In this document: positions 21,104 to 31,494 of the stretch, piece after piece
Numbering within the stretch: position 1 is the stretch's first letter
How the letters are laid out: the number at the start of each line of letters is the position of its first letter
Assembly: GCA_001600875.1 (NCBI GenBank)
Contig: BCLD01000001.1
Coordinates: 1,430,070 to 1,494,069 of the forward strand
Direction of reading: 5' to 3'
DNA length: 64,000 nucleotides
DNA from: Solicoccozyma terricola
Taxonomy: Eukaryota > Basidiomycota > Tremellomycetes > Filobasidiales > Piskurozymaceae
Translations under genes and position numbers: made by a program
Notes under the pieces: generated by a model
Databases searched by the model: none
Told to the model about the DNA's origin: nothing
Seen by the model: only the letters and a program-made list of their open reading frames with translations

Positions 21104-24100
21104 ATGTCGTCCTCCCTCTACGCCGCAGATGGCGAACAGGAAGATACCCTCGTCGCCATCCCCGACGATCCGTACACGTCCATCTCGAACGCCGTGTCAC
21201 TACCTCCGGATACACAGGAGCAAGCGGACGCCTTGCTCTCTGCTACCACAGTGCTGGAGTCACAGCCGGTCTTCATCGAGCAGATATGTCCGGCGTTGCT
21301 GGAGAACCTGACTTCGTCGCCAGAAACGATGCTCAAGGCTTGGGTGATGGAGATGATTGCCATTGGCTTGGGAAGAGCAAAATTATCGATGGAGCAGAAA
21401 ACGCAGCGTGAGTCTGAAGGCCCTCCTTCCTTGTTTTTTTTTACCGCCTTGGTAATCCCTCGCAGTGTACGGATCAATGTCGTTGACGCTCTGCTTTACT
21501 TGTGCCCGTCTCCACGCTGCTCGATCTCACGACGGTATTACATCGATGGCTTTTCTCCTGTCACCCAGTCAGCGAAAAGGTCCTCGCGTCGATGAACTCC
21601 CTTCTCCACGATCCATCTACCACGATCGTAAAGCTCGCCATTCGATGCTTCACTTCGATGTTCCCACTTCTCTTCCGTCAAATGTGAGTTTGCAAACACT
21701 TGCGTTCTCTTTTCCAATAGCTAATACTGACATCATTCTCGTTACAGCTGTGTAACCCGCCCTCCGCCAGCTCAAACACACTCCTTCCTCCTCTCAGCGA
21801 AGAACACAATACTATCGCTCGCTCTCTCTACTTCAGTGTATCCGATCCCAGACGGCCAGTCTGTGCAATCAGTGGCCACTGTTGTCCCTGTAAATCCTGG
21901 TGTAAGAGGTCTCGCTTGGAAGTTTGTGCAGAAGGTCATGGTGGTCGGTACGAAGGGTGGAAGCTCGGATCCCAGAGTAAGTGTGCGACTAGGACCCGGG
22001 GAGGCTGACGTCGAAATATCTCGCTAAACATCCGAGGAAATATAGCTTCAAAGCAAATCGGACCCGAATCTCAACCTTTGTCCACCTGATCACCCTCTAA
22101 TTCGACCCAACGAATTGACGACCGAAGTCAACTTCCTCATCGAGCAAATGATTACCACGTTTTATCAACAAGAGTGTGTACACCTTCCTCATCTTCCTTT
22201 TTGAACCGCGCTGATCCGCAGTTTTGTACCATAGCGAACCGGCTATTCTTCATCCTCTCCTCAACATAATCCCTACGCTCGTTAAATCAAGACCATCCTT
22301 AGCTCCTGCTTTCCTCCCTGCTCTCGCTAGTTGGTCGCCTAATACCATGACCGCGAAAGCGAGACCGTTTCTGCAAATCAAAGCAGTGGAGAAGACGTTG
22401 AAAGTTGTCATGGTGCATCTGCTGAGGTATGTAGGCTTTGTTCCACATCGAAAATGGCAAGCAATTAACATTCCCGTTCTACTACTAGATCCGGTCAACA
22501 CTCTGCATTTCAACCTCAGCTTACCGACGCTCTCAATCGTCAAGCCACGCGCCTTACCGCCTCGTTGAAAGAAGAAAAAGCCGCTAAAGAAGCTCGCATC
22601 CTCGCCGTGAAGAATGGCGCTGTCATCGATCTAAAACGACCTGCATCCGCCGAATCATCAGCAGCCGGTGCTAAACGAGCTAGGATACGTTCACCTAGCC
22701 CTCAGAAAATCAAGGAAGAGTTAGTCTCAGAGACCACTTCGCCCTCCAGTGGACCAGGATCGGGTGACTGTAAAGGACCAGAGTTCAATGTCATGGCCTT
22801 GAAGCAAGAGTTGGTGCAGGAGTTGTTGATGGCGTCATTAGCAGCAGTAGACCCTGTCAAGTTGGCAGCTGCGTGCGAGGTGAGTTCGGACAAGATGTAC
22901 ATACAACTGGAGGTGTTGTCTCATGAGAGTGGTTGCATTCCAGCTCATGCGACGGCTTTCATCGACGTCGCCGAATCCCGTTTTAAAAGTGATGTCCACC
23001 ATCCTCGGTGCCGCGACACTACCGGCGCCTGTCAGCGTACCTGTTCCCATCGCTCCAGCCTTGTCAGCGCCATCGTCTCGCGACTCCATTCGTCAGCCCG
23101 AGACGGACGACATGCTTCTGGATCCGGAAAATGATGAGATCAATATGGCCAACTTGGCAGCCGACATCGACGAGTACGATGATGGTGTCAAGGATGAGGA
23201 GGTAGTCGTAGCGGATCCACTGGCGATGCTTGATGACGAAGAAGAAGAGTCAGAGGATGAGCAGATGGAGGACGTTGCGGCGACTACTGCCTTGGAGGAG
23301 GATCAGGACGAGGTGGTGCCACTCGAATTCCTTGACTTCAAGCTACCACCGCCAGAGCCATTGAACGAGGAAGTTCGGGAGAGTCTCATGCTCACGGCTC
23401 TGCAGCGGATATGCATTAGTGGCCGAGATGTTCAAGGACGACTTTCGGCTGTCGGAGGCGATGTAACTGGAGACCAGGTGGTAGGAGATGAAGACGCTGT
23501 GCATGTGGGAACAACCCTCAACCCAAGAGAAATGTGGATATTATTATTGTCGCGGCTGGCATCGAGAGGTTTCGATGGAAGTGATGTTGCGACGGAAGGC
23601 AACACCATGGCTACCATGTCAGAAAAGACCCGACAGTCGATCTGTGACTTTGTGGCGGCCGACTTTGCTGGAAGGTGAGCATTGACGTTGAATGCCAGTG
23701 CCAACAAAGATGCTAATGGCCACTCGCGCTTAGGTCAAAACTGGCAACATGCTGGCTCAATGAAGAATGGTACAACGAGAAATTGGCAGGGTCAGGCAAG
23801 ACGTCCTCTAATGTGAGTTTTTGTTTAGCAGATTGACTGCTTGCTGGCTTCCTGATACGCTTGTTTGCAGTCAACATACGAGGTGTGGCTGCGCACGCTT
23901 CTACAATCATACATCAGTCGGATGGAGAGCTCGGACAAGAGCCTGACTCGCTTCCTACTTGATCTACCTGAGATCTCGGAAGAGACTGTCGATGTGCTAC
24001 GTGGCCTGTGTCAGGAGTCGGAGAAGTGAGTTGTTAATGACGTATGCTGTATCGCTGAGACTAAAATATTGCGTCACAGAGCTATCGTCGGTTTCACCAC

Positions 24101-25823
24101 TCTTCGCGAAATCGTCACAATGCGGCCTCCGGTGAGGCAGATGGCGCTGCAGACTCTTTTAGATCTTACCACCCATTCAGGTAAGTCTTTGCATGCAAAC
24201 CGCCAAGCTGGTCACTTAACCTTAGCTTTCGCCAACAGATCGGAAAGTCCGCCTGGTGGCGATCAATACGGTCAAGCGATGGGTGCCGGACACTGCTCCA
24301 ATGAATGCTATCGTCGTTCACTATGCACTGCAGATGGTCAGACGCCTCGCTACTCCCGCTGCCGAGGAAGAAAAGGAGGAAGGTATGGAAGAGGGCGAGG
24401 AGGTCGAGGAGAAGGTGGTGTCGACGTATGTTCCGGAGGTGTTTGACATGCCGATCCGGCGAGATCTTGTGCAACAGCATGTGGAGTTGTTATTCGCATT
24501 GAGCGTGCGGGATGCCGACCTGCTGGACGAGTGAGTGAGCTGCGAAAGCGGCGCGGTAATCGGGTTCTGAGTCTTCTGTCACGTACACAGAATCTTCAAT
24601 GTTTACCCTCGAATGGATCCGTCGGTCCGGGAAGCGGTGGAAGTCCTTCTCACACCCCTCATTCGATCGCTCGGGCCGACACACACTAAGCTTCTCACGA
24701 TTCTGCGAAGTTTCCCAGCAGCGTCCGAGGCGTTGGCGCTGCGAGTCCTCAATATCCTTACCGAAAATGGCAAGCCTGGCCCTAGCATTGTAGCGATGGT
24801 AAAGACACTCATGTTGGAGCGTGACCTTGATGCGAGGTTCCTTATTCCCATTGCTGCCGATATGGACAAGGTGGGTCCATTTGCTTGCCGCTCGTCCACC
24901 CTCTATTGCTGACGCGAAAATGTTGCAGGCGGAGATTCACCGTTTCATGCCCAAAATGGTCGGAATCCTGTGTGGCAAGCCCGCAGAGCGCGATATGGTC
25001 CGACAGGTCTTCCGTCATGTCGTCGCCCCTCCAGTCGATCTGTCACAGTCGACCAACGTTGCGAGGGAAAAGACGGACGATCTATCGGCTGCTGACCTGT
25101 TGGTGATGCTGCACGATCAAGAGAAGGAGATTGGACTGAAGGCGGCGATTGAGGGTGAGTTGTGTGACCAGGCTCTGACCCATCAACTGGCCTCCTGCTG
25201 ACACAACGTGCCCTTTAGCTATCGACATCTGCTTCGGCCTAACCGACCTCTTCCCATCGGAGGTTTTCGCTGTCTTCATGCAACGCATTATCGATGGGAC
25301 GACGCTTCCGGTCTTGTTTATGCGGACGGTGAGTGTGGGGGTATTCACACAGAGTCTGTCATTCATTGTGATTGAACTCGAAATCTTTCCTTCCCAGGTC
25401 ATTCGAGCCGTGTCAACCTACCGCTCTCTCGGCGGCTTTGTTTCCACCACCCTTTTCTCTCGTCTCATCACCAAGAAGATCTGGACGAATGCACAATTGT
25501 GGAAGGGTTTCACCCACTGTGCGAAACTTATCGCCCCACAAAGTTTCGGTGCTCTGTTACAGCTTCCTCGAGAACAACTTAAAGACCTCGTGGAGAGTCA
25601 GGCTAGTATCAAGCCGGCATTATGGCAATTTGTGGTTAGCAAAGCGGGTGCAGCCAAGGCTCAAAGCTACGCCGATGTGAGTCGTGATGTCTATGTAAAA
25701 TGCCCATCTGCCAGACACTCATCACTTGGTCCAATTTCCTGTTTCTGGCAGATCTTTGGTGACATCCCAAAATTAACGCAACAACCTTTGGCCACTCAGT
25801 ATCAACCGATCCCTACGATGTAA
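21104..25823 (+). CDS. PTA1: Symplekin/Pta1, scaffold of the mRNA 3'-end processing complex
   Basis: Symplekin/Pta1 holds together the cleavage and polyadenylation factor and its Ssu72 phosphatase. The N-terminal HEAT-type region is visible (LLENLTSSPETMLKAWVMEM, LLDLTTVLHRWLF, STTIVKLAIRCFTSMFPLLF). A disordered Lys/Glu-rich linker with a basic KRARIRSPSPQK patch follows, then an acidic stretch around 23.2 kb. The C-terminal symplekin domain is clear: FAVFMQRIIDGTTLPVLFMR, LGGFVSTTLFSRLITKKIW, CAKLIAPQSFGALLQLP. The coding region is split by many short introns. The ATG at 21104 follows the divergent promoter and the stop is TAA at 25821-25823, 75 bases from the convergent Ras stop. Exon joins in the middle are only approximate. 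Confidence 0.93.
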
Positions 25824-25898
25824 TAACCGATGGCATGATGAAGGTCATATATACATAGCATAGCACCACAATTTAATCCAGGTTCGACATTACAAAGC

Positions 25899-26988
25899 TC
25901 AGGCGATAACACAGCATGAAAACGATCGCTTAACCTTCCCTTTGGCCTTGAGTTTATTCGCAGGAACTGCTCCGGGACCCTTCTCGACCATAGTAGACAT
26001 GTGAGAGATGCGCTGTATGGTGCAAGACGGTCGGGCACGGTTGTGAGTCAGGTCCAATTCGCTCTCGTAGGTATCACCACCCAGACACCCACCTTCTGAT
26101 CCTTCCGAATCAACTTGACGAGTTCTGTAAATGCTACATCCACATTGATGCCTTCCTTTGCGGATGCCTCCACGAATGGACATTGCAATTGTCTGGCCAA
26201 CGCCCGGGACTCATGCTTCCCCACCTCTCGCTGATACTCCAGATCACTCTTGTTCGCAACCATGACAATAGGAACCTGGTCCTTGTCTTTGGAACGGAGG
26301 ATCGATTTGTGCATCTCAATCATTTCCTCGAAGCTTTCCCGACTTGTGATGGAGAAGACCAGGATGAAGCCGTCTCCATGGCGATACCATTGTTCACGCA
26401 TTGCCCTGAGAGAAGATGTTGGAGTCATTTCGATATTGTATTCGGGGACACACACACACACAGAGGTGCCAACGTGACCTACCCATACTCCTCCTGCCCA
26501 GCAGTGTCGAGTATGTCAAGCACTACAGGCTCCCCGCTGACTGTGATTTGCTTCCCTAGTGGAGCCAGCCGGTGGGGGTTCAGAAAACCCATTGCGAATA
26601 GCTGACAGTGGCAACTCACTATAGCTATCTTCAATTGTTGGGTCGTATCTGGCAGACCAGGATGCTTTAGGGAGAATATATTATCATTTTTCACCAGAGG
26701 ATCGCTTGCTCACCCCTCATGGAAACTCTTCGCTACAAATCGGACCGTGAGAGTGCTCTTGCCGACGGCTGTAAGGTAAAAGTAATCAAAGTGAGAGGGG
26801 ATTTCAGGATTAGAGGTTGTCATACAACAAAATATACTTACCGCCCCCGCCAACGACCACCACCCTTTGTTCTCTGATATTTTGACCCTGCGTGATGAAA
26901 CATGTGCAACATAAGGATACGACTCTGTCACAAAGTGTATTCCATTTGCAAGAGTTAGCTCACCCTGTCCAAGCCCACCATTTCGCAT
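25899..26988 (-). CDS. Ras-family small GTPase with CVIA farnesylation motif
   Basis: Plasma-membrane GTP switch. The splice-joined protein begins MRNGGLGQ (exon 1, 24 nt), then REQRVVVVGGGG/VGKSTLTVRF (P-loop). The effector region EGYDPTIEDSYRKQ is assembled from three exons. It has DTAGQEEYG with the catalytic Gln, NKSD, and EASAKEG. The C-terminus is basic (KAKGKVKRSFSCCVIA) with a palmitoylatable Cys and a CaaX box ending in Ala, which favours farnesylation. All catalytic residues look wild type. The extended N-terminus and TLTVRFVAKSF distinguish it from the ALTIQ-type Ras1 known in Cryptococcus, so it may be the Ras2 paralogue; that assignment is inference. It diverges from the gene at 27383; the promoter has a 12-13 nt G run near 27035. 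Confidence 0.94.
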
Positions 26989-27382
26989 ACAATCGGTGGA
27001 GACGGACTAATTGTTGACGACAAGACTCGGTAGGGGGGGGGGGGGTCATGTTCAGGGAAGCGACGACGGCTTGACGAGTGATGGTCCAGAGGATCGCTCC
27101 CCCGCGACCGACGGTCCCACCTTTCGCCACCCTGTCCATCTTTGCTCCGCCACCCACATCTTGATGATGAAAGGGACGCTGGACCTCCATTCACAACACA
27201 GGGGAAGGGGAAAGAGTAGCGGGGAGTCTGAATTGCTCGATTTCAAATGAGGATATAATGGCAGGCAGGTGGTGTTGTGGAAAAGCTCCCCTTTACCCTT
27301 TACTTCATAGTCACATATCCTTGGCCGCTGCCTCTTTCACACTTCAACACTTTTTGTCGCTACACACGCCATCCCCTCCAAC

Positions 27383-28390
27383 ATGCCAGCAACCGCCAAA
27401 CGCAGAATGTTAGCCAAGAGGGGGGAAGGGCCGCCACTTCCGGCAGGCGTACGAATTCGTGTCGCCAAGATCTCAGATCATCCACTCTATCGAATCAGGT
27501 TTGGAGTAGACAGGGATGGAAAAGAGGGGGAGTGTAAAGCTGCGGGGGATGCCATTGCCAAACTGTACGTAGCATGCTCATTGCAAGCAGGTGTGTCTTG
27601 CAACTTGAGCTCCAATATGCATTTGACAGACCCCCTTGCCGGTTCTGCACGGACAAAAGAATGAAGATGACAGGGCCATGCGACAAAGCCGTCTATCTAC
27701 CCGAGCTCGACACTTCGGAGAAGGAGGTTTCTTACCAGCAGTACCTGACGGAAATCGACGTGGATTGTTGCTTCTACTGTTATTTTTCCAAACGCCATGT
27801 CAACACATGTCGCTTCATCGCAAATATCTGCGAATTGGAAGTGGTCCTCGCCTCAATGGACTCCAAAGAGTTGAAGTTGATGGGAGAATTGCTTGGACTC
27901 ACCGAGCATCAGTCGCGCCCTCCATCCCCACTGGCGAATGCATCAGATACTTCAGGATCTGCAGCATCCCTTACCCTATTCACAGACACATCCCAGTCTG
28001 GGTTGGTTGGAAATGCACGGTCATCTGAATGGTTAAAGAATCAAGTCCACAGTCTCAGCTCAACCCAGGGTACAACGACACTGCAAGTTTTCCGTCCCAA
28101 TTTCCGGGCACAAGCGTTGAGCAATGCCAATCCCAGGAACGTATGCAGCTCATGTCCCTTGATGGCGCCGCCACCTCGGCCGAGGCGTCCGGAGTGACGA
28201 TGCCCCATTCAGGACCACCGTCGGCACTGGATCAGTACTTCGAGGAATATAACCGCCTAAAAAATGTGGAAACGGTAACTTCATGAAGCTTAGGAGTAGC
28301 ATTGCATATCTCAGTATGTAGTGTTGTCTCTGATTATTTCATGTTCGGCAGTCCGGTCGTCACAGCAGCTCAAGGTCCTCAATGCCGTAG
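27383..28390 (+). CDS. Unrecognised Cys-rich protein
   Basis: I do not recognise this gene. It opens with a basic N-terminus (MPATAKRRMLAKRG). After an intron starting GTACGT within Ala-Lys-Leu it shows a cysteine array: PPCRFC, TGPCDKA, DCCFYC and NTCRF (C-x2-C, C, CC-x2-C, C), which could bind zinc. A helical stretch follows (LEVVLASMDSKELKLMGELLG), then a Ser/Pro-rich region. A frame change near 27990-28045 is best explained by a 47-nt intron (GTTGGA...CACAG). It is followed by SALDQYFEEYNRLKNVET and, after a last intron (GTAACT...CAG), a short Ser/Arg-rich tail ending at TAG 28388-28390. The 3' half is uncertain. It may be a basidiomycete-specific regulator, but nothing in the sequence proves a function. 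Confidence 0.6.
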
Positions 28391-28769
28391 TTTACTGTCT
28401 GGCGAGTGGGCGTCTGATTCGCCACCGGAAACAGCGATTGCCTGTTCCTGAGCATACGAGGCGACCTCCTCCGACGAGCGGCACGAAAGATCACCTTACA
28501 GCGTCACAAGTGTCCAGCGTCCTTGTTCACTGATGTTGCACAAGGCCCCGCCCATCGAAGCTAGCCGTTTGATGAGGCCGTAGGGTGACAGCATGTGCGT
28601 CTTTCATGGTGGGAGGCGGGAGTTCGCGCAGAGGGATACGACGTGGTATTCTGATCAGACGGTCAGAGGAATACGAGGCAATCCTCCCTATGAGTCAAGA
28701 AACAAATGATTTCAAGACGATGCCATGATCCCAGAAAAACCCCTTACAAAAATCCATCCCATCTAATGA
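28391..28769. other. Convergent intergenic region
   Basis: About 380 bases between the unknown Cys-rich gene (+) and the GT61 gene (-). Short open frames show no motif. No repeat or RNA feature was seen. Confidence 0.55.
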
Positions 28770-31081
28770 TCAAAACTTTGGTGCCGGATCTACCAGAACC
28801 TCTCTCAGAGTCTCCGCCAACGCTTCACCGTTGACCCTCCAATTCCCCTACGTACACCGTACGACACGAATCAGCCGTAGCACGAAGGTAGGAGCGAAGC
28901 ACGCTGGACCACTCACCGCATGATACCCCGGTTTCTCTACTCTACCACGTTCGGCGATGTCCTCGTAGACGTGATCATTGTGGAATGCAATATATTGATG
29001 TCCAAGCAACTTTGAGAGAAGCCATTGATCGGCTGTATAACGGGTAGTTTCAGAGTTCCGTTGTCGTAGTCATTGGGAATCGCATCACATAGCCGGACTC
29101 ACGGACGAACGAACCCTCGTCGAATATCTCAATGACAGTCGATGTATGTGTCGCTTTCATCCACATTTGATTATACAATCTATCATCATGAGTTGACAAA
29201 ATGATCTGGTTCGTTCGTTCGGTATCGAAACTCCTCATCAGTATCATTCTCCCACCATTCACCCATTCCTCACCGTGTCTTACTCACATCGGCTTTCGAA
29301 ACGACCGCAATCCGATCTTTCACCTTCATATCTCCCATTTTCACGACGTGAACCTCGGCGATGTCGATCAACGTCTTGAGCGATGTGATGAGTGATTGAT
29401 GGTCGTCCATGTGAAGACGACGACCAGAGTCCTTAACCAACCCACATCGATCACCAGTAAATAGACGCCCACCAGACAACAAACGAGGTGTAACCCCCCC
29501 CCCCCCCCCCCCCCCCTCCTTTCCCCCTCTCCATATCTCACCTGATTATTCAAATACACAACCACCGGAAGCTGTCTCGATTTCAACCCTGACATTGAAA
29601 TACCTAATCCACGCAACATGGATTAACAGGTTCAAAAAAATCAATCGGTGTTCGTAACCCTGCCACACCTGCATTCATCTGATCAATTGCCCGCCCGCCC
29701 GCCCGCAGCCCAAACTTCCAATCAGTACGGGGTATTTATCCATGAAACATTCCTCTCCCTCTTCCTCTCCCTCTTCCTTTTCCTATCCGTCTCCACTCAC
29801 CTTTCCCCATTTCCCCGGTTCTCCACCTTGTGAATGTGCAGACCATCTATCAATAATAACAGCACGTTCCAACATCAAAGGAATCCCAAAATTGGCTCTC
29901 ATCATCCACGTTGATTTTTCTTCGATTGAAATTGATGGAAATACGGTTGTTAATAACCATGCGTCTGTTTCCCATCCGAACCCCCCCCCCGAGAAAAGAA
30001 AAACAAAGCCAAAAATAAAATAAAATGAAATAAAATAAAAGGACGAAGAATATCAACGTTTAGACGTCCACATCACCGAGTATCAGAGTTTCGAATGTGG
30101 ACAGGAAAATACTCACTAAGACCATCACCATCTCTCCATCCTTCATCCTCTCCACAATTCGGAAATACAATACGATGTGGTATTGTTGTGCTATCAGAAG
30201 AGAGCAGGTGTGGTGGTGCTGTACCGAGGACTTTGAATGCTCCTGCGAATACTTCAGTGAGGAAATTCGAATGGAAGGCTGTGCGGTGGAGTTGTGGTGT
30301 TTAGTTCCGGGGAGAAGATACGGGGTGGGTTAAGGATGAAAAACTTACTCAGGTAACCAGCTGAAAATAATCGAAATTTCGAAAAATGGTAAATGAAGTG
30401 AAGGACGGACGGAGGAGGATTTTCGTTGATTTAGGGCTCATGGTTTTCCCCGATCTTAAAGAACTCGAGTTTATCGACGGAAACTCACCTTTGCCAGGAG
30501 GATCATTGAATATGATCTATAACATGAGAATGTGGGGTCACAAAGTAACCAGGATGATGATCAATGAATACTTCTCGTCGTTCACAACCCGAATCCTACC
30601 ACACTGGCCCCTCGCCGCTCACCGTCAGACCATCTCAAACCCCAACGACATCCCCCAATTCATCCACTTCCTCTTGCCCAATAACCTTCCATCGTTGTTT
30701 CCCTCCATTTCCAACTTTTCGTACTATTTCATCCGAATCAGGAAATGAATTTGGTTTATCTGTTATAGCGAGATATGAACCTTCGTGGATGTATAGATTT
30801 TGAAATAGGTGATATCCGGGTTTGGATGAACCGATTAGAGTTGTGAGTGGTGTAAAGTCTTGTAATGATATATGATTCGAGGAAGACGAGGAGGACGATG
30901 ATGTGTTCGATGTCACCGACGGGTTCGATCCGAAATGATCATGTCTGAAGAGAAAGAGACTGACGAGAAAGAAAGTGAATGTGATGATGAGAGATGTTGT
31001 GCGATTTGTTGCTGTTTTGAAAAGAGTGCGTAGTTTGATATGATTTACTGGATGAGCATGAGGTGGGTTACGTGTGGACAT
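28770..31081 (-). CDS. GT61 (DUF563) glycosyltransferase, type II membrane protein
   Basis: Predicted Golgi or ER-lumen glycosyltransferase of the family that includes EOGT and plant xylosyl/arabinosyl transferases; the acceptor is unknown. The N-terminus has a cytosolic Arg/His-rich tail and one anchor (SLIITFTFFLVSLFLF), then LFQNLYIHEGSYLAITDKP. Later exons give FHSNFLTEVFAGAFKVLG, RIVFPNCGEDEGWRDGDGL, STWMMRANFGIPLMLERAV, NAGVAGLRTPIDFFEPVN, LGISMSGLKSRQLPVVVYLN, GRRLHMDDHQSLITSLKTLI and the nucleotide-sugar region STHDDRLYNQMWM...VIEIFDEGSF. It ends with a short domain, AETLREVLVDPAPKF. Two places could not be joined cleanly: about 30.35-30.62 kb, and the FEPVN/MLRGLGIS boundary near 29.61 kb, where the frame shifts without an intron. 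An assembly indel or a real lesion is possible. Confidence 0.85.
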
Positions 31082-31311
31082 GGTGGGTGTGTGAATCCCA
31101 TCTATATATCTATTTTATCTATCTATCTATCGATCTATGCCATGCCATCCATGCCATCCATTCATCCATCCCATCGCGACTTGTTTACTTGTTTATCCCT
31201 CCCCCCGCCCCTTGCCACGTCATTCCACTTTCGCTGCTACCCCCTTATCACTCCCTCTGCCCCCGTCTTTGCCACGTCATTCCGGCGTCCCACCCCCACC
31301 CTCCTTCCCCG

Positions 31312-31320
31312 TCACGTGAC
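31312..31320. promoter_or_regulatory. TCACGTGAC palindromic site in the GT61/kinesin divergent promoter
   Basis: A TCACGTGA palindrome with a trailing C lies 231 bp upstream of the GT61 start and 175 bp upstream of the kinesin start. Two CCACGTCATTCC-type sites are close by (about 31215 and 31271). The role is inferred from recurrence and the known bHLH/bZIP motif classes. Confidence 0.5.
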
Positions 31321-31494
31321 ACTCGCGACTAGACTCTCACTCAACGTAAACAACACTCAACACGGAGAGAGGGATGGTGGGATGGATGGTGGGATGGAGA
31401 GTACATTGCTCACACTCACTCACACACTCCCTCTCCCTCATCTCATGCACCACCACCACTACTACCACTGCCACTACCACTACACCACACCACA

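Noticed and set aside
20670..21105. Minus-strand frames with polyglycine overlapping the VMA10/symplekin promoter
   Set aside because: The glycine run is the antisense of the poly(C) tract; only the short part matching VMA10 exon 2 is real.
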